Source of the DNA: an uncultured Bacteroides sp.
Lineage (GTDB): Bacteria; Bacteroidota; Bacteroidia; Bacteroidales; Bacteroidaceae
Direction of reading: 5' to 3'
Assembly (NCBI RefSeq): GCF_910586915.1
Contig: NZ_CAJULN010000006.1
Location: 66,411 to 130,410, forward strand
DNA length: 64,000 nt
In this document: positions 52,391 through 60,888 of the stretch, in pieces
How positions within the stretch are numbered: position 1 is the stretch's first letter
Layout of the letters: each line of letters starts with the position of its first letter
Program-made: the position numbers and the translations under genes
Notes under the pieces: model-generated
Told to the model about the DNA's origin: nothing
The model's database searches: none
Seen by the model: the letters and a program-made list of their open reading frames with translations, nothing else

Positions 52391-53491
52391 TTATTTGTCT
52401 TTTTTTTCGGCACCGCGAATGTAGTCTTGCGCAGTTATCCCTTTCTTTATCTCTATCTTGAGACCGTCGCTCATTCCCGTCGTCACTTGGGTGCGCCGGA
52501 ACTGCTGTTGCGGCACGGAATCCGTCATGATATACACGAAGGTGGAATCACCACTGAATTCAACGGTACTTTCGGGCACGGCCAACACCTGTACGGCACG
52601 TTCCAATACGATTTCCGCATTGGCGGAGTAGCCGGAGCGGACTTGTACGGAATCAGGTACCGAAATGGCAGCCTTGATTTCAAACTGATTGGCCCCGTTC
52701 GTTTCCACTCCTTTGGGCGAGATGTATTCCAAGATTGCGTTGAAGGTCAGATTCTGCAATGCACCGATTGTAAGTTTTATCGGCATCTGTTCGTGGATGC
52801 GCCCCACTTCCGTTTCGTCGATGTTGCCACGGAATATCAGGTCGTTCATATTGGCTACCGTTGCAATGGTTGTCCCGTCATTGAAAGTATTGCTCATGAT
52901 AACCGAGTTTCCGGCTTTTACGGGAACATCGAGAATCAGCCCGTCAATCGTAGAGCGAATCATGGTGCTGCTGAAAGACGCACTGTTTTTGGTGATTCCT
53001 TCTTTGACGATTTCGAGGTTGTCTTTGGCTGTCTGTTTCTCTTCAAGCGCCTGTTTCCAGGTGACTTCGCTCTTCTCGTACTCCTCCCTGCTTATCAATC
53101 GGCTTTCGTACAGCTTCTTGATGCGGTTGAAGTCTGTTTCGGCCTGTGTCGCATTGATTTCCGCCAACCGTACACGGCTTTCCGCCGAGTTTAGCTGACC
53201 GAGTTCGGGGATTACCTTTACTTTGGCAATCACTTCTCCCTTTTTCACTGCCTGTCCCGCTTCTTTGTACACTTTGTCGATGATACCGGAAATCTGCGGT
53301 TTGATTAAGATTTCATCTCTCGGTTCCACTTTGCCGGTGGCGACGGTGGTCTTTTGCAGGTCGGTTATTTCCGCCTTCACTGTTTCGTAGACGGTAACTT
53401 TCGGCTGGGATTTCTGATAAAGGAATACGAATGTTCCAATAAGGATGATGGCAATTACTGCCAACAATGCGATTTTCAGATACTTTTTCAT
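52391..53491 (-). CDS. MacA-like periplasmic adaptor subunit
   Basis: A 366-residue membrane-fusion protein with one N-terminal membrane helix (IALLAVIAIILIGTFVFLY). The lipoyl/barrel-sandwich is split by a coiled-coil hairpin (VRLAEINATQAETDFNRIKK), followed by beta-barrel and membrane-proximal domains. It bridges the inner-membrane permeases to TolC. It is 60 nt after the second permease gene. Confidence 0.92.
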   Translation of the reverse strand: MKKYLKIALLAVIAIILIGTFVFLYQKSQPKVTVYETVKAEITDLQKTTVATGKVEPRDEILIKPQISGIIDKVYKEAGQAVKKGEVIAKVKVIPELGQLNSAESRVRLAEINATQAETDFNRIKKLYESRLISREEYEKSEVTWKQALEEKQTAKDNLEIVKEGITKNSASFSSTMIRSTIDGLILDVPVKAGNSVIMSNTFNDGTTIATVANMNDLIFRGNIDETEVGRIHEQMPIKLTIGALQNLTFNAILEYISPKGVETNGANQFEIKAAISVPDSVQVRSGYSANAEIVLERAVQVLAVPESTVEFSGDSTFVYIMTDSVPQQQFRRTQVTTGMSDGLKIEIKKGITAQDYIRGAEKKDK

Positions 53492-53551
53492 GATTATGTT
53501 TATAATTTTATTATTTACTATGAATGTGGTTCGCTAATCGGCAAACTCCTC

Positions 53552-54793
53552 TTATTCGTCGCGGATGGCTTCAATCGGTCGGATGGCCATCGCCCGGTAG
53601 GCGGGTGCCAACCCTGCCAGCATTCCCAACGCAACCAACAAGGCACAAGTGCCTACTGCCATTCCGAAGCTGACTTGGAAATGAGTCTCTCCACCGTTTG
53701 CATTTGCTGCCATTTCTGTCAGTTGCAGTATCATCACGGCAAAGGAAATCCCGCACATTCCCGCGATGGTCGTCAGTACCATGCTTTCGGAGAGGATTTG
53801 CTGCATGATGTCTTTCGGACGTGCTCCGATGGCCCGGCGGATACCGATTTCGGTAGTACGCTCCTTCACGGTCACCATCATGATGTTCGACACCCCGATA
53901 GCGCCCGCCAACAGTGTTCCCAAGCCAACCATCCAGACTAAGATGTTGATACCGGTGAATAAGTTATCAACCATCGAAAACATAGCTTCTGCATTCAAAT
54001 ACATAAGCGCTTGTTTGTCATTGGGAGCGATGTAATGCGCGGCTTTGATAATCTGTTCCATTTCCGGCTGTACGTCGGACACTTTGACGCCGTGCTTCAC
54101 GGTGAAACAGATTACATCAATTCGTCCGCCCAGGTTATACGTTTGCTGCATGGTGGTGAAAGGCAGGATGATGGCTTCCGATGCCTGTCCCTGTATGTTT
54201 ATGTTCCCTTCGGAAGAGGACATCCCGACAATCCGGTAATAAATGCCGTCTACACGGATGTATTTGCCGCACGGGTCTTCTCCGGCTTTGAAAAGGCTCT
54301 CGTAGATTCGCTTTCCGACAACGCACACTTTGCGTGCTTCCTTGATATCGACGTCGTTGATGAATCTGCCGTAAGCCATATTCAGCGATTCGATGTGGAG
54401 GTAGTCGGGATAGAGGCCTTTGACACTGCAATCGTATTTCTTCTCCTCGTAAACGGCTTTCGACCCCCAGCGCGCCGTGGAAGGGGTGATGACTTCTATC
54501 TCTTTGACTTGCGAACGGAGACGTTCGATGTCGGTGGCCTCCAAATCCCACCATCTCCCTTTGCGGAACCCTTTATACGCTTCGCCCGTTCTTTGTGCGG
54601 CAAGGAAGCCGGAATTAGTGGCAAATCCTTCAAAGTTCTTTTTCATCATACCTTCCAATCCCTGTCCGCCGCCGATAAGGGCAACGAGCATGAAGATTCC
54701 CCAAAACACGCCGAAGGCGGTCAGCAGGCTTCTTGTCTTATTTCTTGTGATGGTGATGAGGATTTCCTCACAAGTGTCCATGTCTATTCTCAT
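53552..54793 (-). CDS. MacB-type ABC permease 2
   Basis: A 413-residue permease with one N-terminal membrane helix (SLLTAFGVFWGIFMLVALIG), a large periplasmic domain and three C-terminal helices with the FtsX motif (TEIGIRRAIGARPKDIMQQI). The start MRIDMDTCEE is 4 nt beyond the upstream stop; the longer ORF to 54865 overlaps permease 1. It pairs with permease 1 as a heterodimer, so one ATPase serves both. Confidence 0.9.
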   Translation of the reverse strand: MRIDMDTCEEILITITRNKTRSLLTAFGVFWGIFMLVALIGGGQGLEGMMKKNFEGFATNSGFLAAQRTGEAYKGFRKGRWWDLEATDIERLRSQVKEIEVITPSTARWGSKAVYEEKKYDCSVKGLYPDYLHIESLNMAYGRFINDVDIKEARKVCVVGKRIYESLFKAGEDPCGKYIRVDGIYYRIVGMSSSEGNINIQGQASEAIILPFTTMQQTYNLGGRIDVICFTVKHGVKVSDVQPEMEQIIKAAHYIAPNDKQALMYLNAEAMFSMVDNLFTGINILVWMVGLGTLLAGAIGVSNIMMVTVKERTTEIGIRRAIGARPKDIMQQILSESMVLTTIAGMCGISFAVMILQLTEMAANANGGETHFQVSFGMAVGTCALLVALGMLAGLAPAYRAMAIRPIEAIRDE

Positions 54794-54797
54794 ATGC

Positions 54798-56057
54798 TTA
54801 ATCTGCTCTAAGTGCTTCAATCGGCCGGATGCTGACTGCTTTGCGGGCAGGAAACAGTCCGGCAAACGTACCGGCTATTACTAATGTAAGTGTTGCCTGT
54901 ATGGCAATTTGTATGTTGACGGTGGGATTCAGGAAAACCGTTTCCGTCCACATTCCGGTGTCCATCGTCTGATGTCCGAAGGTGTTGTTCATCCATTCGG
55001 TGACGCCAATGCCTGCTACCATGCCGATGTATCCGAATAGGGTGGTGATGGTGACGCTTTCTACGATAATCAGCCAAAGGATAGAAAGCGGCTTGGCTCC
55101 TAAAGCCTTGCGGATGCCGAATTCGCGGGTGCGCTCCTTGACGGTAATCAGCATGATGTTGGATACTCCCACGATGCCGCTCAGCAGCGTGAAGATGCCG
55201 ATTATCCAAATCGCTATGCGCAGCATATTCGACCCTTTCTGCTGTTGCAGGTAGTTGGTAAACCGGTTCCATATCCAGATGGCGCTGTGGTCGTCAGGGG
55301 CGAAGCGGTGGTTGGCTCCAATCACCTTGCGGTAGCGGGCTTCAAATTCCTGGTTGGCTTCCGCTGTTTCCAGGTTGCGGGTGGTCATGATAAGGTTGTT
55401 CAGCTTGTCGCCTTTGTTGTAAATCGTTTGCAGGGTGCTGAAAGGGATGTAGGCGTCGCTGTCGCCGCTATCTCCTTTATCGTTGTAGAGTCCCACCACC
55501 TGATACATGACATTGCTTGCATTTACGAACTGCCCGATAGGCTCCGTGTGGGTTTTATCGAAAAGTATTTCGGCCGTTTTCTTGTGAAGTACGATAACTT
55601 TGCGCCGCTCCCTGACGTCAATCTCGTTGATAAAACGCCCTTTGATAAGTTTCACGGCTTCCACTTCCGTATGATTGGGATATACGCCGGAAAGGCTCAG
55701 ATTTACATATTCGGCTCCGAAGCTGAGGTTTACTCCGCCTTGCCAGACGGTTGCTCCCGCCTTTATGATGTGATGGGGGAAGTAGTGGCCGGTTGCATCC
55801 ACGTCTTTATTGTCCAACTGTATGCGCCTTCCTTCTTTCAGGCCGTCGAAGGATTTGCTGGTCCATCCCGGAAAAATCTTGATGGAGTTCATAGCCCGTT
55901 CGGAAGCCGATTGCTCGAAAGCGTGAATCAGCCCGTTGCCTGCGCCCAAGAGGACGATAAGCATAAAGATACCCCATGCCACGGCAAATCCGGTGAGGAA
56001 AGTCCTCAGTTTGTTGCGCTTGATGGTGCTGTATATTTCTTGCCAGATATCAAACAT
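54798..56057 (-). CDS. MacB-type ABC permease 1
   Basis: A 419-residue protein of the same fold as the next gene (FLTGFAVAWGIFMLIVLLG; TREFGIRKALGAKPLSILWL). Unlike E. coli MacB the ATPase is a separate protein. Substrate may be a peptide, macrolide or envelope lipid. It starts 36 nt after the ATPase gene. Confidence 0.9.
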   Translation of the reverse strand: MFDIWQEIYSTIKRNKLRTFLTGFAVAWGIFMLIVLLGAGNGLIHAFEQSASERAMNSIKIFPGWTSKSFDGLKEGRRIQLDNKDVDATGHYFPHHIIKAGATVWQGGVNLSFGAEYVNLSLSGVYPNHTEVEAVKLIKGRFINEIDVRERRKVIVLHKKTAEILFDKTHTEPIGQFVNASNVMYQVVGLYNDKGDSGDSDAYIPFSTLQTIYNKGDKLNNLIMTTRNLETAEANQEFEARYRKVIGANHRFAPDDHSAIWIWNRFTNYLQQQKGSNMLRIAIWIIGIFTLLSGIVGVSNIMLITVKERTREFGIRKALGAKPLSILWLIIVESVTITTLFGYIGMVAGIGVTEWMNNTFGHQTMDTGMWTETVFLNPTVNIQIAIQATLTLVIAGTFAGLFPARKAVSIRPIEALRAD

Positions 56058-56093
56058 GATGATTGTTGTTGTATAGTAGTGGTCGATTGGAGT

Positions 56094-56810
56094 TTATTTC
56101 ATGAAGCCGTTCTTGCCGAAAGGTGAGGCGTCGTGGTCGATGTTATCTTCGATTCGTTCGATGATACCGTCTTTGATATGTATAATCTTGTCGGTCTGGT
56201 TGGCGACACCGCTTTCGTGGGTGACGACTACAATTGTCATCCCCGTTTGGTGCAAGTCTTTCAATATCTGCATCACTTCGACCGAAGTCTTGCTGTCCAA
56301 TGCTCCCGTCGGTTCGTCGGCTAAGATAATCTGCGGGCGGGTGATAAGTGCGCGGGCGATGGCTACGCGTTGTTTCTGCCCGCCGCTCATTTCGTTCGGC
56401 ATATGGTGTGCCCAGTCCTTCAGTCCTAAGCGGTCGAGGTATTCCAAAGCAAGCGCATTGCGTCTCTTGCGGCTCACGCCCTGGTAAAACAGAGGAAGCG
56501 CCACGTTCTCTACGGCGTCTTTGAAGGAAATCAAGTTGAACGACTGGAAGATAAACCCTATCATGCGGTTGCGGTATTCGGCGGCTTTCGTTTCGCTCAG
56601 GTTCTTGATAAGTACGTTGTTCAGGTAATACTCTCCGGTGTCGTAATTGTCGAGGATACCTAATATATTAAGCAAAGTCGATTTGCCGGAACCGGAGGCT
56701 CCCATGATGGAAACGAATTCCCCCTGTCCGATATGCAGGTCGATACCCTTGAGTACATGAAGTGGGGCTCCGTTGTGGTAGGTTTTGTTGAGGTTTGTCA
56801 GTTGTATCAC
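56094..56810 (-). CDS. MacB/LolD-type ABC transporter ATPase
   Basis: A 238-residue ATPase with Walker A GASGSGKSTLLNIL, signature MSGGQKQRVAIARAL, Walker B IILADEPTGALD and switch His in VVVTHE. It heads the operon that continues with two permeases, adaptor and TolC protein. MacB-type systems work by mechanotransmission, pushing substrates from the periplasm through TolC. Confidence 0.95.
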   Translation of the reverse strand: MIQLTNLNKTYHNGAPLHVLKGIDLHIGQGEFVSIMGASGSGKSTLLNILGILDNYDTGEYYLNNVLIKNLSETKAAEYRNRMIGFIFQSFNLISFKDAVENVALPLFYQGVSRKRRNALALEYLDRLGLKDWAHHMPNEMSGGQKQRVAIARALITRPQIILADEPTGALDSKTSVEVMQILKDLHQTGMTIVVVTHESGVANQTDKIIHIKDGIIERIEDNIDHDASPFGKNGFMK

Positions 56811-56990
56811 AGTTTCCTTTATTTAATTTCGGTTTTCTGATAAATTTCTACTAATTAGACGAGCCCGAGATACAAAAAGTTGCAACGGGAGTGAACTTTT
56901 TTATGAAAACATTTTGTAGACTCAATCTTCTTTACGTAATTTGTATGCATTAAACTTAATAATTAACTAACCCATTTAAATAAAAGTATC

Positions 56991-57962
56991 ATGAATTCAA
57001 ACATGGAAAAACCCTACGTGGTAGGTATTGACATAGGCGGAACCAATACCGTCTTTGGGATTGTAGACGCACGCGGAACTATCATAGCCAGTGGCTCTAT
57101 CAAGACAGCCGGTTGGCCTACTGTGGAAGAATATGCCGATGAGGTATGCAAGAACTTGCTTCCGTTGATTATCGCCAATGGCGGAGTCGACAAGGTGAGA
57201 GGTATCGGTATCGGTGCTCCGAACGGCAACTATTATACGGGAACAATCGAGTTTGCTCCGAACCTGCCGTGGAAAGGAGTTCTCCCGTTGGCAGCTATGT
57301 TTGAAGAAAGATTGGGTATTCCCACCGCTCTGACCAACGATGCCAATGCCGCTGCTGTGGGTGAGATGACTTACGGTGCTGCCCGTGGTATGAAAGACTT
57401 TATCATGATTACGTTGGGAACAGGTGTAGGTAGCGGTATCGTTATCAACGGACAGGTAGTGTACGGTCACGACGGTTTTGCCGGTGAGCTCGGACACGTG
57501 GTTGCCCGTCGCGAAGGCCGTATCTGCGGTTGCGGCCGCAAAGGCTGTCTGGAAACTTACTGTTCGGCTACAGGCGTGGCACGTACTGCACGCGAATTCC
57601 TTGCTGCCCGTACCGATGCAAGTTTGCTCCGTAACATCTCGGCAGAAAACATCACTTCTAAAGATGTGTACGACGCAGCCGTACAGGGCGATAAGTTGGC
57701 ACAGGAAATCTTTGAATTCACAGGAAACATCCTGGGTGAAGCGTTGGCAGATGCTATCGCTTTCTCCAGCCCCGAAGCAATCGTACTGTTCGGTGGTCTG
57801 GCAAAATCCGGCGACTATATCATGAAGCCGATTCAGAAATCAATTGACGAAAATATTCTTAATATTTATAAAGGCAAAACTAAATTGCTCGTTTCCGAAC
57901 TGAAAGACTCTGATGCAGCCGTATTGGGCGCCAGTGCTTTGGCTTGGGAACTGAAAGAATAA
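56991..57962 (+). CDS. ROK family glucokinase
   Basis: A 323-residue sugar kinase. VVGIDIGGTNT binds ATP phosphate, LTNDANAAAVGE holds the catalytic Asp, and GRICGCGRKGCLETYCS is the ROK zinc motif. It probably phosphorylates glucose in the cytoplasm. Start at 56991; ATG 57003 is an alternative. A strong terminator follows. Confidence 0.92.
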   Translation: MNSNMEKPYVVGIDIGGTNTVFGIVDARGTIIASGSIKTAGWPTVEEYADEVCKNLLPLIIANGGVDKVRGIGIGAPNGNYYTGTIEFAPNLPWKGVLPLAAMFEERLGIPTALTNDANAAAVGEMTYGAARGMKDFIMITLGTGVGSGIVINGQVVYGHDGFAGELGHVVARREGRICGCGRKGCLETYCSATGVARTAREFLAARTDASLLRNISAENITSKDVYDAAVQGDKLAQEIFEFTGNILGEALADAIAFSSPEAIVLFGGLAKSGDYIMKPIQKSIDENILNIYKGKTKLLVSELKDSDAAVLGASALAWELKE

Positions 57963-57992
57963 TATCCATATTATATATAATAAAGGTAATGA

Positions 57993-58028
57993 AAATCCCC
58001 GAAAGCAATCGCTTTCGGGGATTTTTTT
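57993..58028 (+). terminator. Intrinsic terminator after glucokinase
   Basis: A 14-bp perfect stem (AAATCCCCGAAAGC with GCTTTCGGGGATTT) is followed by eight T residues. Confidence 0.9.
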
Positions 58029-58106
58029 TGTTTGATAATCAGCTATTTCACCCTCTCAATGCCGAAAACGTTGCATACACACGCATGAACCTTATATAAA
58101 ACTAAT

Positions 58107-58320
58107 CTTTTTCCTTCGATGGCCTGTCGGCTGCCATGCGAATGTCTGTCGGTTTTCTTTCTAAAATTTATTCGTCTGACTATAGTGATCTTTTCGTCTG
58201 ACTATAGTCAGACGAAAGAAACACTACAGTCAGACGCAAGTTTAACTATAGTCAGACGAATAAATTTATGCATTCCGACCGTTAGTCTGTAGGCAACGGA
58301 AAATTAAATCTTAGGCAATT
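58107..58320 (-). repeat. 214-bp intergenic element with four phased palindromes, copy 2
   Basis: The reverse complement of this stretch aligns end to end without gaps to 15478-15691. Cores start at 58179, 58201, 58223 and 58245, an exact 22-bp period, with the ACTACAGT variant in third place. The central unit is a perfect TTCGTCTGAC palindrome around TATAGTC. It lies between convergent genes, glucokinase and a small membrane protein. No ORF. Confidence 0.8.
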
Positions 58321-58345
58321 CTCTGCTAACCGATTAAAATAAGAT

Positions 58346-58385
58346 GCTCCATAATTTTGTGAATTGTATCACAAAATTATGGAGC
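58346..58385. terminator. 17-bp perfect hairpin at the end of the small membrane protein gene
   Basis: GCTCCATAATTTTGTGA pairs perfectly with TCACAAAATTATGGAGC, loop ATTGTA. It overlaps the last codons of the gene ending at 58377. Confidence 0.6.
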
Positions 58386-58715
58386 AAGTATGCGGTGCGA
58401 AAAGATGCAGGCTCCGACAGCACAAAACCAAGATATAAACGAAGGGAATAATGATAAAAATGTGGATAACGGCGATATAATTTGATAGATAAAAAAATAA
58501 CCACCAATTAACCAGAATGCATATATATTGAAAAGTAAAAATGCCCACGGTGCATTATCTGCATTTTTAGGATTATCAATAAAGCACGATGCAAATAAAA
58601 TCAAAGGGGCAGCAATCACAGGAATAACAAATATATAGGCAGTCCAAAAGTACCAGTTTCTATAATCACCAATAAAAAAGGGATTCCATCTCGAATGAAA
58701 TCCCTTTTTTATCAC
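58377..58715 (-). CDS. Hypothetical small membrane protein starting inside the rplS terminator
   Basis: A 112-residue protein with three membrane helices (YFWTAYIFVIPVIAAPLILF, WAFLLFNIYAFWLIGGYFFI, FLSLFPSFISWFCAVGACIF). The only ATG in frame, 58715, lies in the hairpin that terminates rplS, and the stop lies in another hairpin. Translation from read-through is possible; so is a chance ORF. The AT-rich composition and clear helices favour a real gene. Confidence 0.45.
   Translation of the reverse strand: MIKKGFHSRWNPFFIGDYRNWYFWTAYIFVIPVIAAPLILFASCFIDNPKNADNAPWAFLLFNIYAFWLIGGYFFIYQIISPLSTFLSLFPSFISWFCAVGACIFSHRILAP
58674..58710 (-). terminator. Terminator of rplS
   Basis: AAAAAAGGGATT-CAT pairs with ATG-AATCCCTTTTTT; the minus strand ends in TTTTTT. 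It overlaps the start of the next small gene. Confidence 0.75.
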
Positions 58716-58732
58716 GAATCGAAGAGTTTCGC

Positions 58733-59086
58733 TTAGTTGTTGACTCTTTTTTCTTTGATTCTTGCTTTCTTACCGGTAAGAGCACGCAAGTAGTACAACT
58801 TAGCGCGACGAACTTTACCAATCTTGTTCACTTCAATGCTGTCGATAGCCGGTGACTCGATGGGGAAAATTCTTTCTACGCCTACGGTTCCTGACATCTT
58901 ACGTACAGTAAAACGCTTCTTGTCTCCGTGACCGGCAATTTTGATAACAACACCACGGTACAACTGTACACGTTCTTTGTTACCTTCGATAATACGATAT
59001 GCTACTGTCACAGTGTCACCTGCTTTGAAGCTCGGGTGCTGTTTACCGGTAGCAAATGCTTCTTCTGCAATTTTAATTAAATCCAT
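58733..59086 (-). CDS. rplS: 50S ribosomal protein L19
   Basis: A 117-residue protein with the family start DLIKIAEEAF, FKAGDTVTVAYRI, QLYRGVVIKIAGHG and FPIESPAIDSIEV. It lies at the 30S-50S interface. Encoded alone rather than in the trmD operon of proteobacteria. A minus-strand promoter box lies at 59174-59181. Confidence 0.97.
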   Translation of the reverse strand: MDLIKIAEEAFATGKQHPSFKAGDTVTVAYRIIEGNKERVQLYRGVVIKIAGHGDKKRFTVRKMSGTVGVERIFPIESPAIDSIEVNKIGKVRRAKLYYLRALTGKKARIKEKRVNN

Positions 59087-59173
59087 TGTTGTTGTTATTA
59101 TTAAATTGTTTCATCGTTACAACGCAACATACCAAGTATCTCTTCTCTTGACAGCGATTGCGCGAAAGCGGCG

Positions 59174-59181
59174 CAAAGTAA
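59174..59181 (-). promoter_or_regulatory. -7 box of rplS
   Basis: The minus strand reads TTACTTTG, close to consensus, about 87 nt before the ATG. Confidence 0.45.
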
Positions 59182-59188
59182 CGAATTA

Positions 59189-59221
59189 TTTGGCAGATAG
59201 CCAAATGTTTTGGTATATTTG
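59189..59221 (+). promoter_or_regulatory. Promoter with inverted repeat ahead of the nucleotidase operon
   Basis: TTTG (59189-59192) and TATATTTG (59214-59221) are spaced 21 bp. The -33 box is part of TTTGGC-AGATA-GCCAAA, a perfect 6-bp inverted repeat that may be an operator. It is divergent from the rplS promoter. Confidence 0.55.
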
Positions 59222-59244
59222 TACTCCGTATTAAAATAGCGAAC

Positions 59245-60030
59245 ATGAAACAAATGTATGTGAAGTATCTGATAGTGGCGGCACTGGCAGGTGGATTCTT
59301 GTTCACCTCCTGCCGCTCGGCACAGGAGAAAGTGTCGCACTATCAAGTGGCGAAAGTAGAAGGCAGCATGATTCAGATAGATGCTTCCTGGGATAGTCAT
59401 CCTGATAGGAAAGCCACGGAAATATTGAAACCTTATAAGGATAAGGTCGACAAGATGATGTATGAAGTTATCGGAAGCAGTGAAATGAAGATGGATAAAG
59501 GAGGTCCCGAAAGTCTGCTTTCCAATCTCGTAGCAAGCGTCTTGCAGGAGGCGGCGGCTTCGGTGCTGGGACATCCCGCCGATATGGGATTGGTGAATAT
59601 GGGCGGCTTGCGTAGCATTCTGCCCAAAGGTGAAATCACCGTAGGCACTGTCTACGAAATACTTCCCTTCGAGAATTCCCTTTGTGTCCTGACAATGAAA
59701 GGAGCCGACATGAAACGTCTTTTCCAAGCCATTGCCGCACGGCACGGTGAAGGAGTGAGCGGTATTCGTATGGCAATGAACGGGAAAGGGGAATTATTGG
59801 ATGCGGCAATCGGCGGTAATCCCGTAGAAGACAACCGCCTTTACACAGTAGCCACCATCGACTATCTGGCAGACGGCAACGACGGAATGGACCCCTTGTT
59901 GCAGGCCGAAACACGCGAATGTCCCGAAGGCGCCACGCTGCGCGGGCTGTTTCTCGACTATGTACGCACGCAGACCGCCCGAGGCAAAGCCATTACCTCC
60001 GTACTGGACGGGCGTATCACCTTAAAATAA
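59245..60030 (+). CDS. 5'-nucleotidase C-terminal domain, stand-alone lipoprotein
   Basis: A 261-residue lipoprotein with lipobox FLFTSC. The rest is the C-terminal substrate-binding domain of UshA-type 5'-nucleotidases (VNMGGLRSILPKGEITVGTVYEI, YTVATIDYLADGNDGM). The metallophosphatase half is encoded by the next gene, 18 nt downstream, so the enzyme is split and the gene order is reversed relative to the fused form. Probably acts in the periplasm on nucleotides. Confidence 0.88.
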   Translation: MKQMYVKYLIVAALAGGFLFTSCRSAQEKVSHYQVAKVEGSMIQIDASWDSHPDRKATEILKPYKDKVDKMMYEVIGSSEMKMDKGGPESLLSNLVASVLQEAAASVLGHPADMGLVNMGGLRSILPKGEITVGTVYEILPFENSLCVLTMKGADMKRLFQAIAARHGEGVSGIRMAMNGKGELLDAAIGGNPVEDNRLYTVATIDYLADGNDGMDPLLQAETRECPEGATLRGLFLDYVRTQTARGKAITSVLDGRITLK

Positions 60031-60048
60031 GAAAGAGAACCTAACATC

Positions 60049-60888
60049 ATGTTGAATATGAAAAGATTTCAAATCGTATTCCTGTTAAGCCTTGCAGCGA
60101 GCTGGACTTTCTCGCTGTCGGCACAAGATACCAAAGAACTGATACTGTTGCACACCAGCGATGTGCATAGCCGTATCGAACCTGTCAGCCAACACGGCGA
60201 CCGCAACTACGGACTGGGAGGCTTTGTGCGCCGTGCCGCTTTCCTCGACCGTTTCCGTAAAGAACACTCCAATGTCCTGTTGTTCGATTGTGGTGATATT
60301 TCGCAGGGTACACCTTATTATAATGCATTTCAGGGAGAAGTGGAGGTGAAACTGATGAATGAAATGAGATACGACGCCATGACCATCGGCAACCACGAGT
60401 TCGACTTCGGTATGGACAATATGGCGCGTATTTTCAATATGGCGGACTTTCCCGTGGTCTGCGCCAACTACAACTTGGACGCCACACCTTTGAAGGACAT
60501 CGTAAAACGATATGTCATCCTCGAAAAGCACGGTTTGAAGATTGGTGTGTTTGGCCTGGGAGCCAAGCCCGAAGGATTGATTCAGGCAAGTAAATGCGAA
60601 GGAGTGGTTTATCAAGACCCCATTAGAGTGTCGAACGACGTGGCAGCTTTGCTGAAAGAGGAAGGATGCGACGTCATCATCTGCCTGTCTCACTTAGGCA
60701 TTCAGGCAGACGAGTACTTGATTGCCAACACACGTCACATTGACGTGATTTTGGGCGGACACTCGCATACTTTTATGGAAAAACCGAAAACTTATCTCAA
60801 TATGGACGGAAAAGAGGTGTCACTGATGCATTCCGGCAAGAACGGGGTGCAGGTAGGACGTCTCGATTTGACTTTGCAACGTAAATGA
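60049..60888 (+). CDS. 5'-nucleotidase N-terminal metallophosphatase domain
   Basis: A 279-residue exported protein with signal (FQIVFLLSLAASWTFSLSAQ). Dimetal motifs are LHTSDVHSR, FDCGDISQG, TIGNHEFDFG, CLSHLG and GGHSHTF. It is the catalytic half of a UshA-like enzyme and lacks the C-terminal domain, which is the preceding gene. Start 60049 or 60058. Overlaps the next gene by 4 nt. Confidence 0.9.
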   Translation: MLNMKRFQIVFLLSLAASWTFSLSAQDTKELILLHTSDVHSRIEPVSQHGDRNYGLGGFVRRAAFLDRFRKEHSNVLLFDCGDISQGTPYYNAFQGEVEVKLMNEMRYDAMTIGNHEFDFGMDNMARIFNMADFPVVCANYNLDATPLKDIVKRYVILEKHGLKIGVFGLGAKPEGLIQASKCEGVVYQDPIRVSNDVAALLKEEGCDVIICLSHLGIQADEYLIANTRHIDVILGGHSHTFMEKPKTYLNMDGKEVSLMHSGKNGVQVGRLDLTLQRK

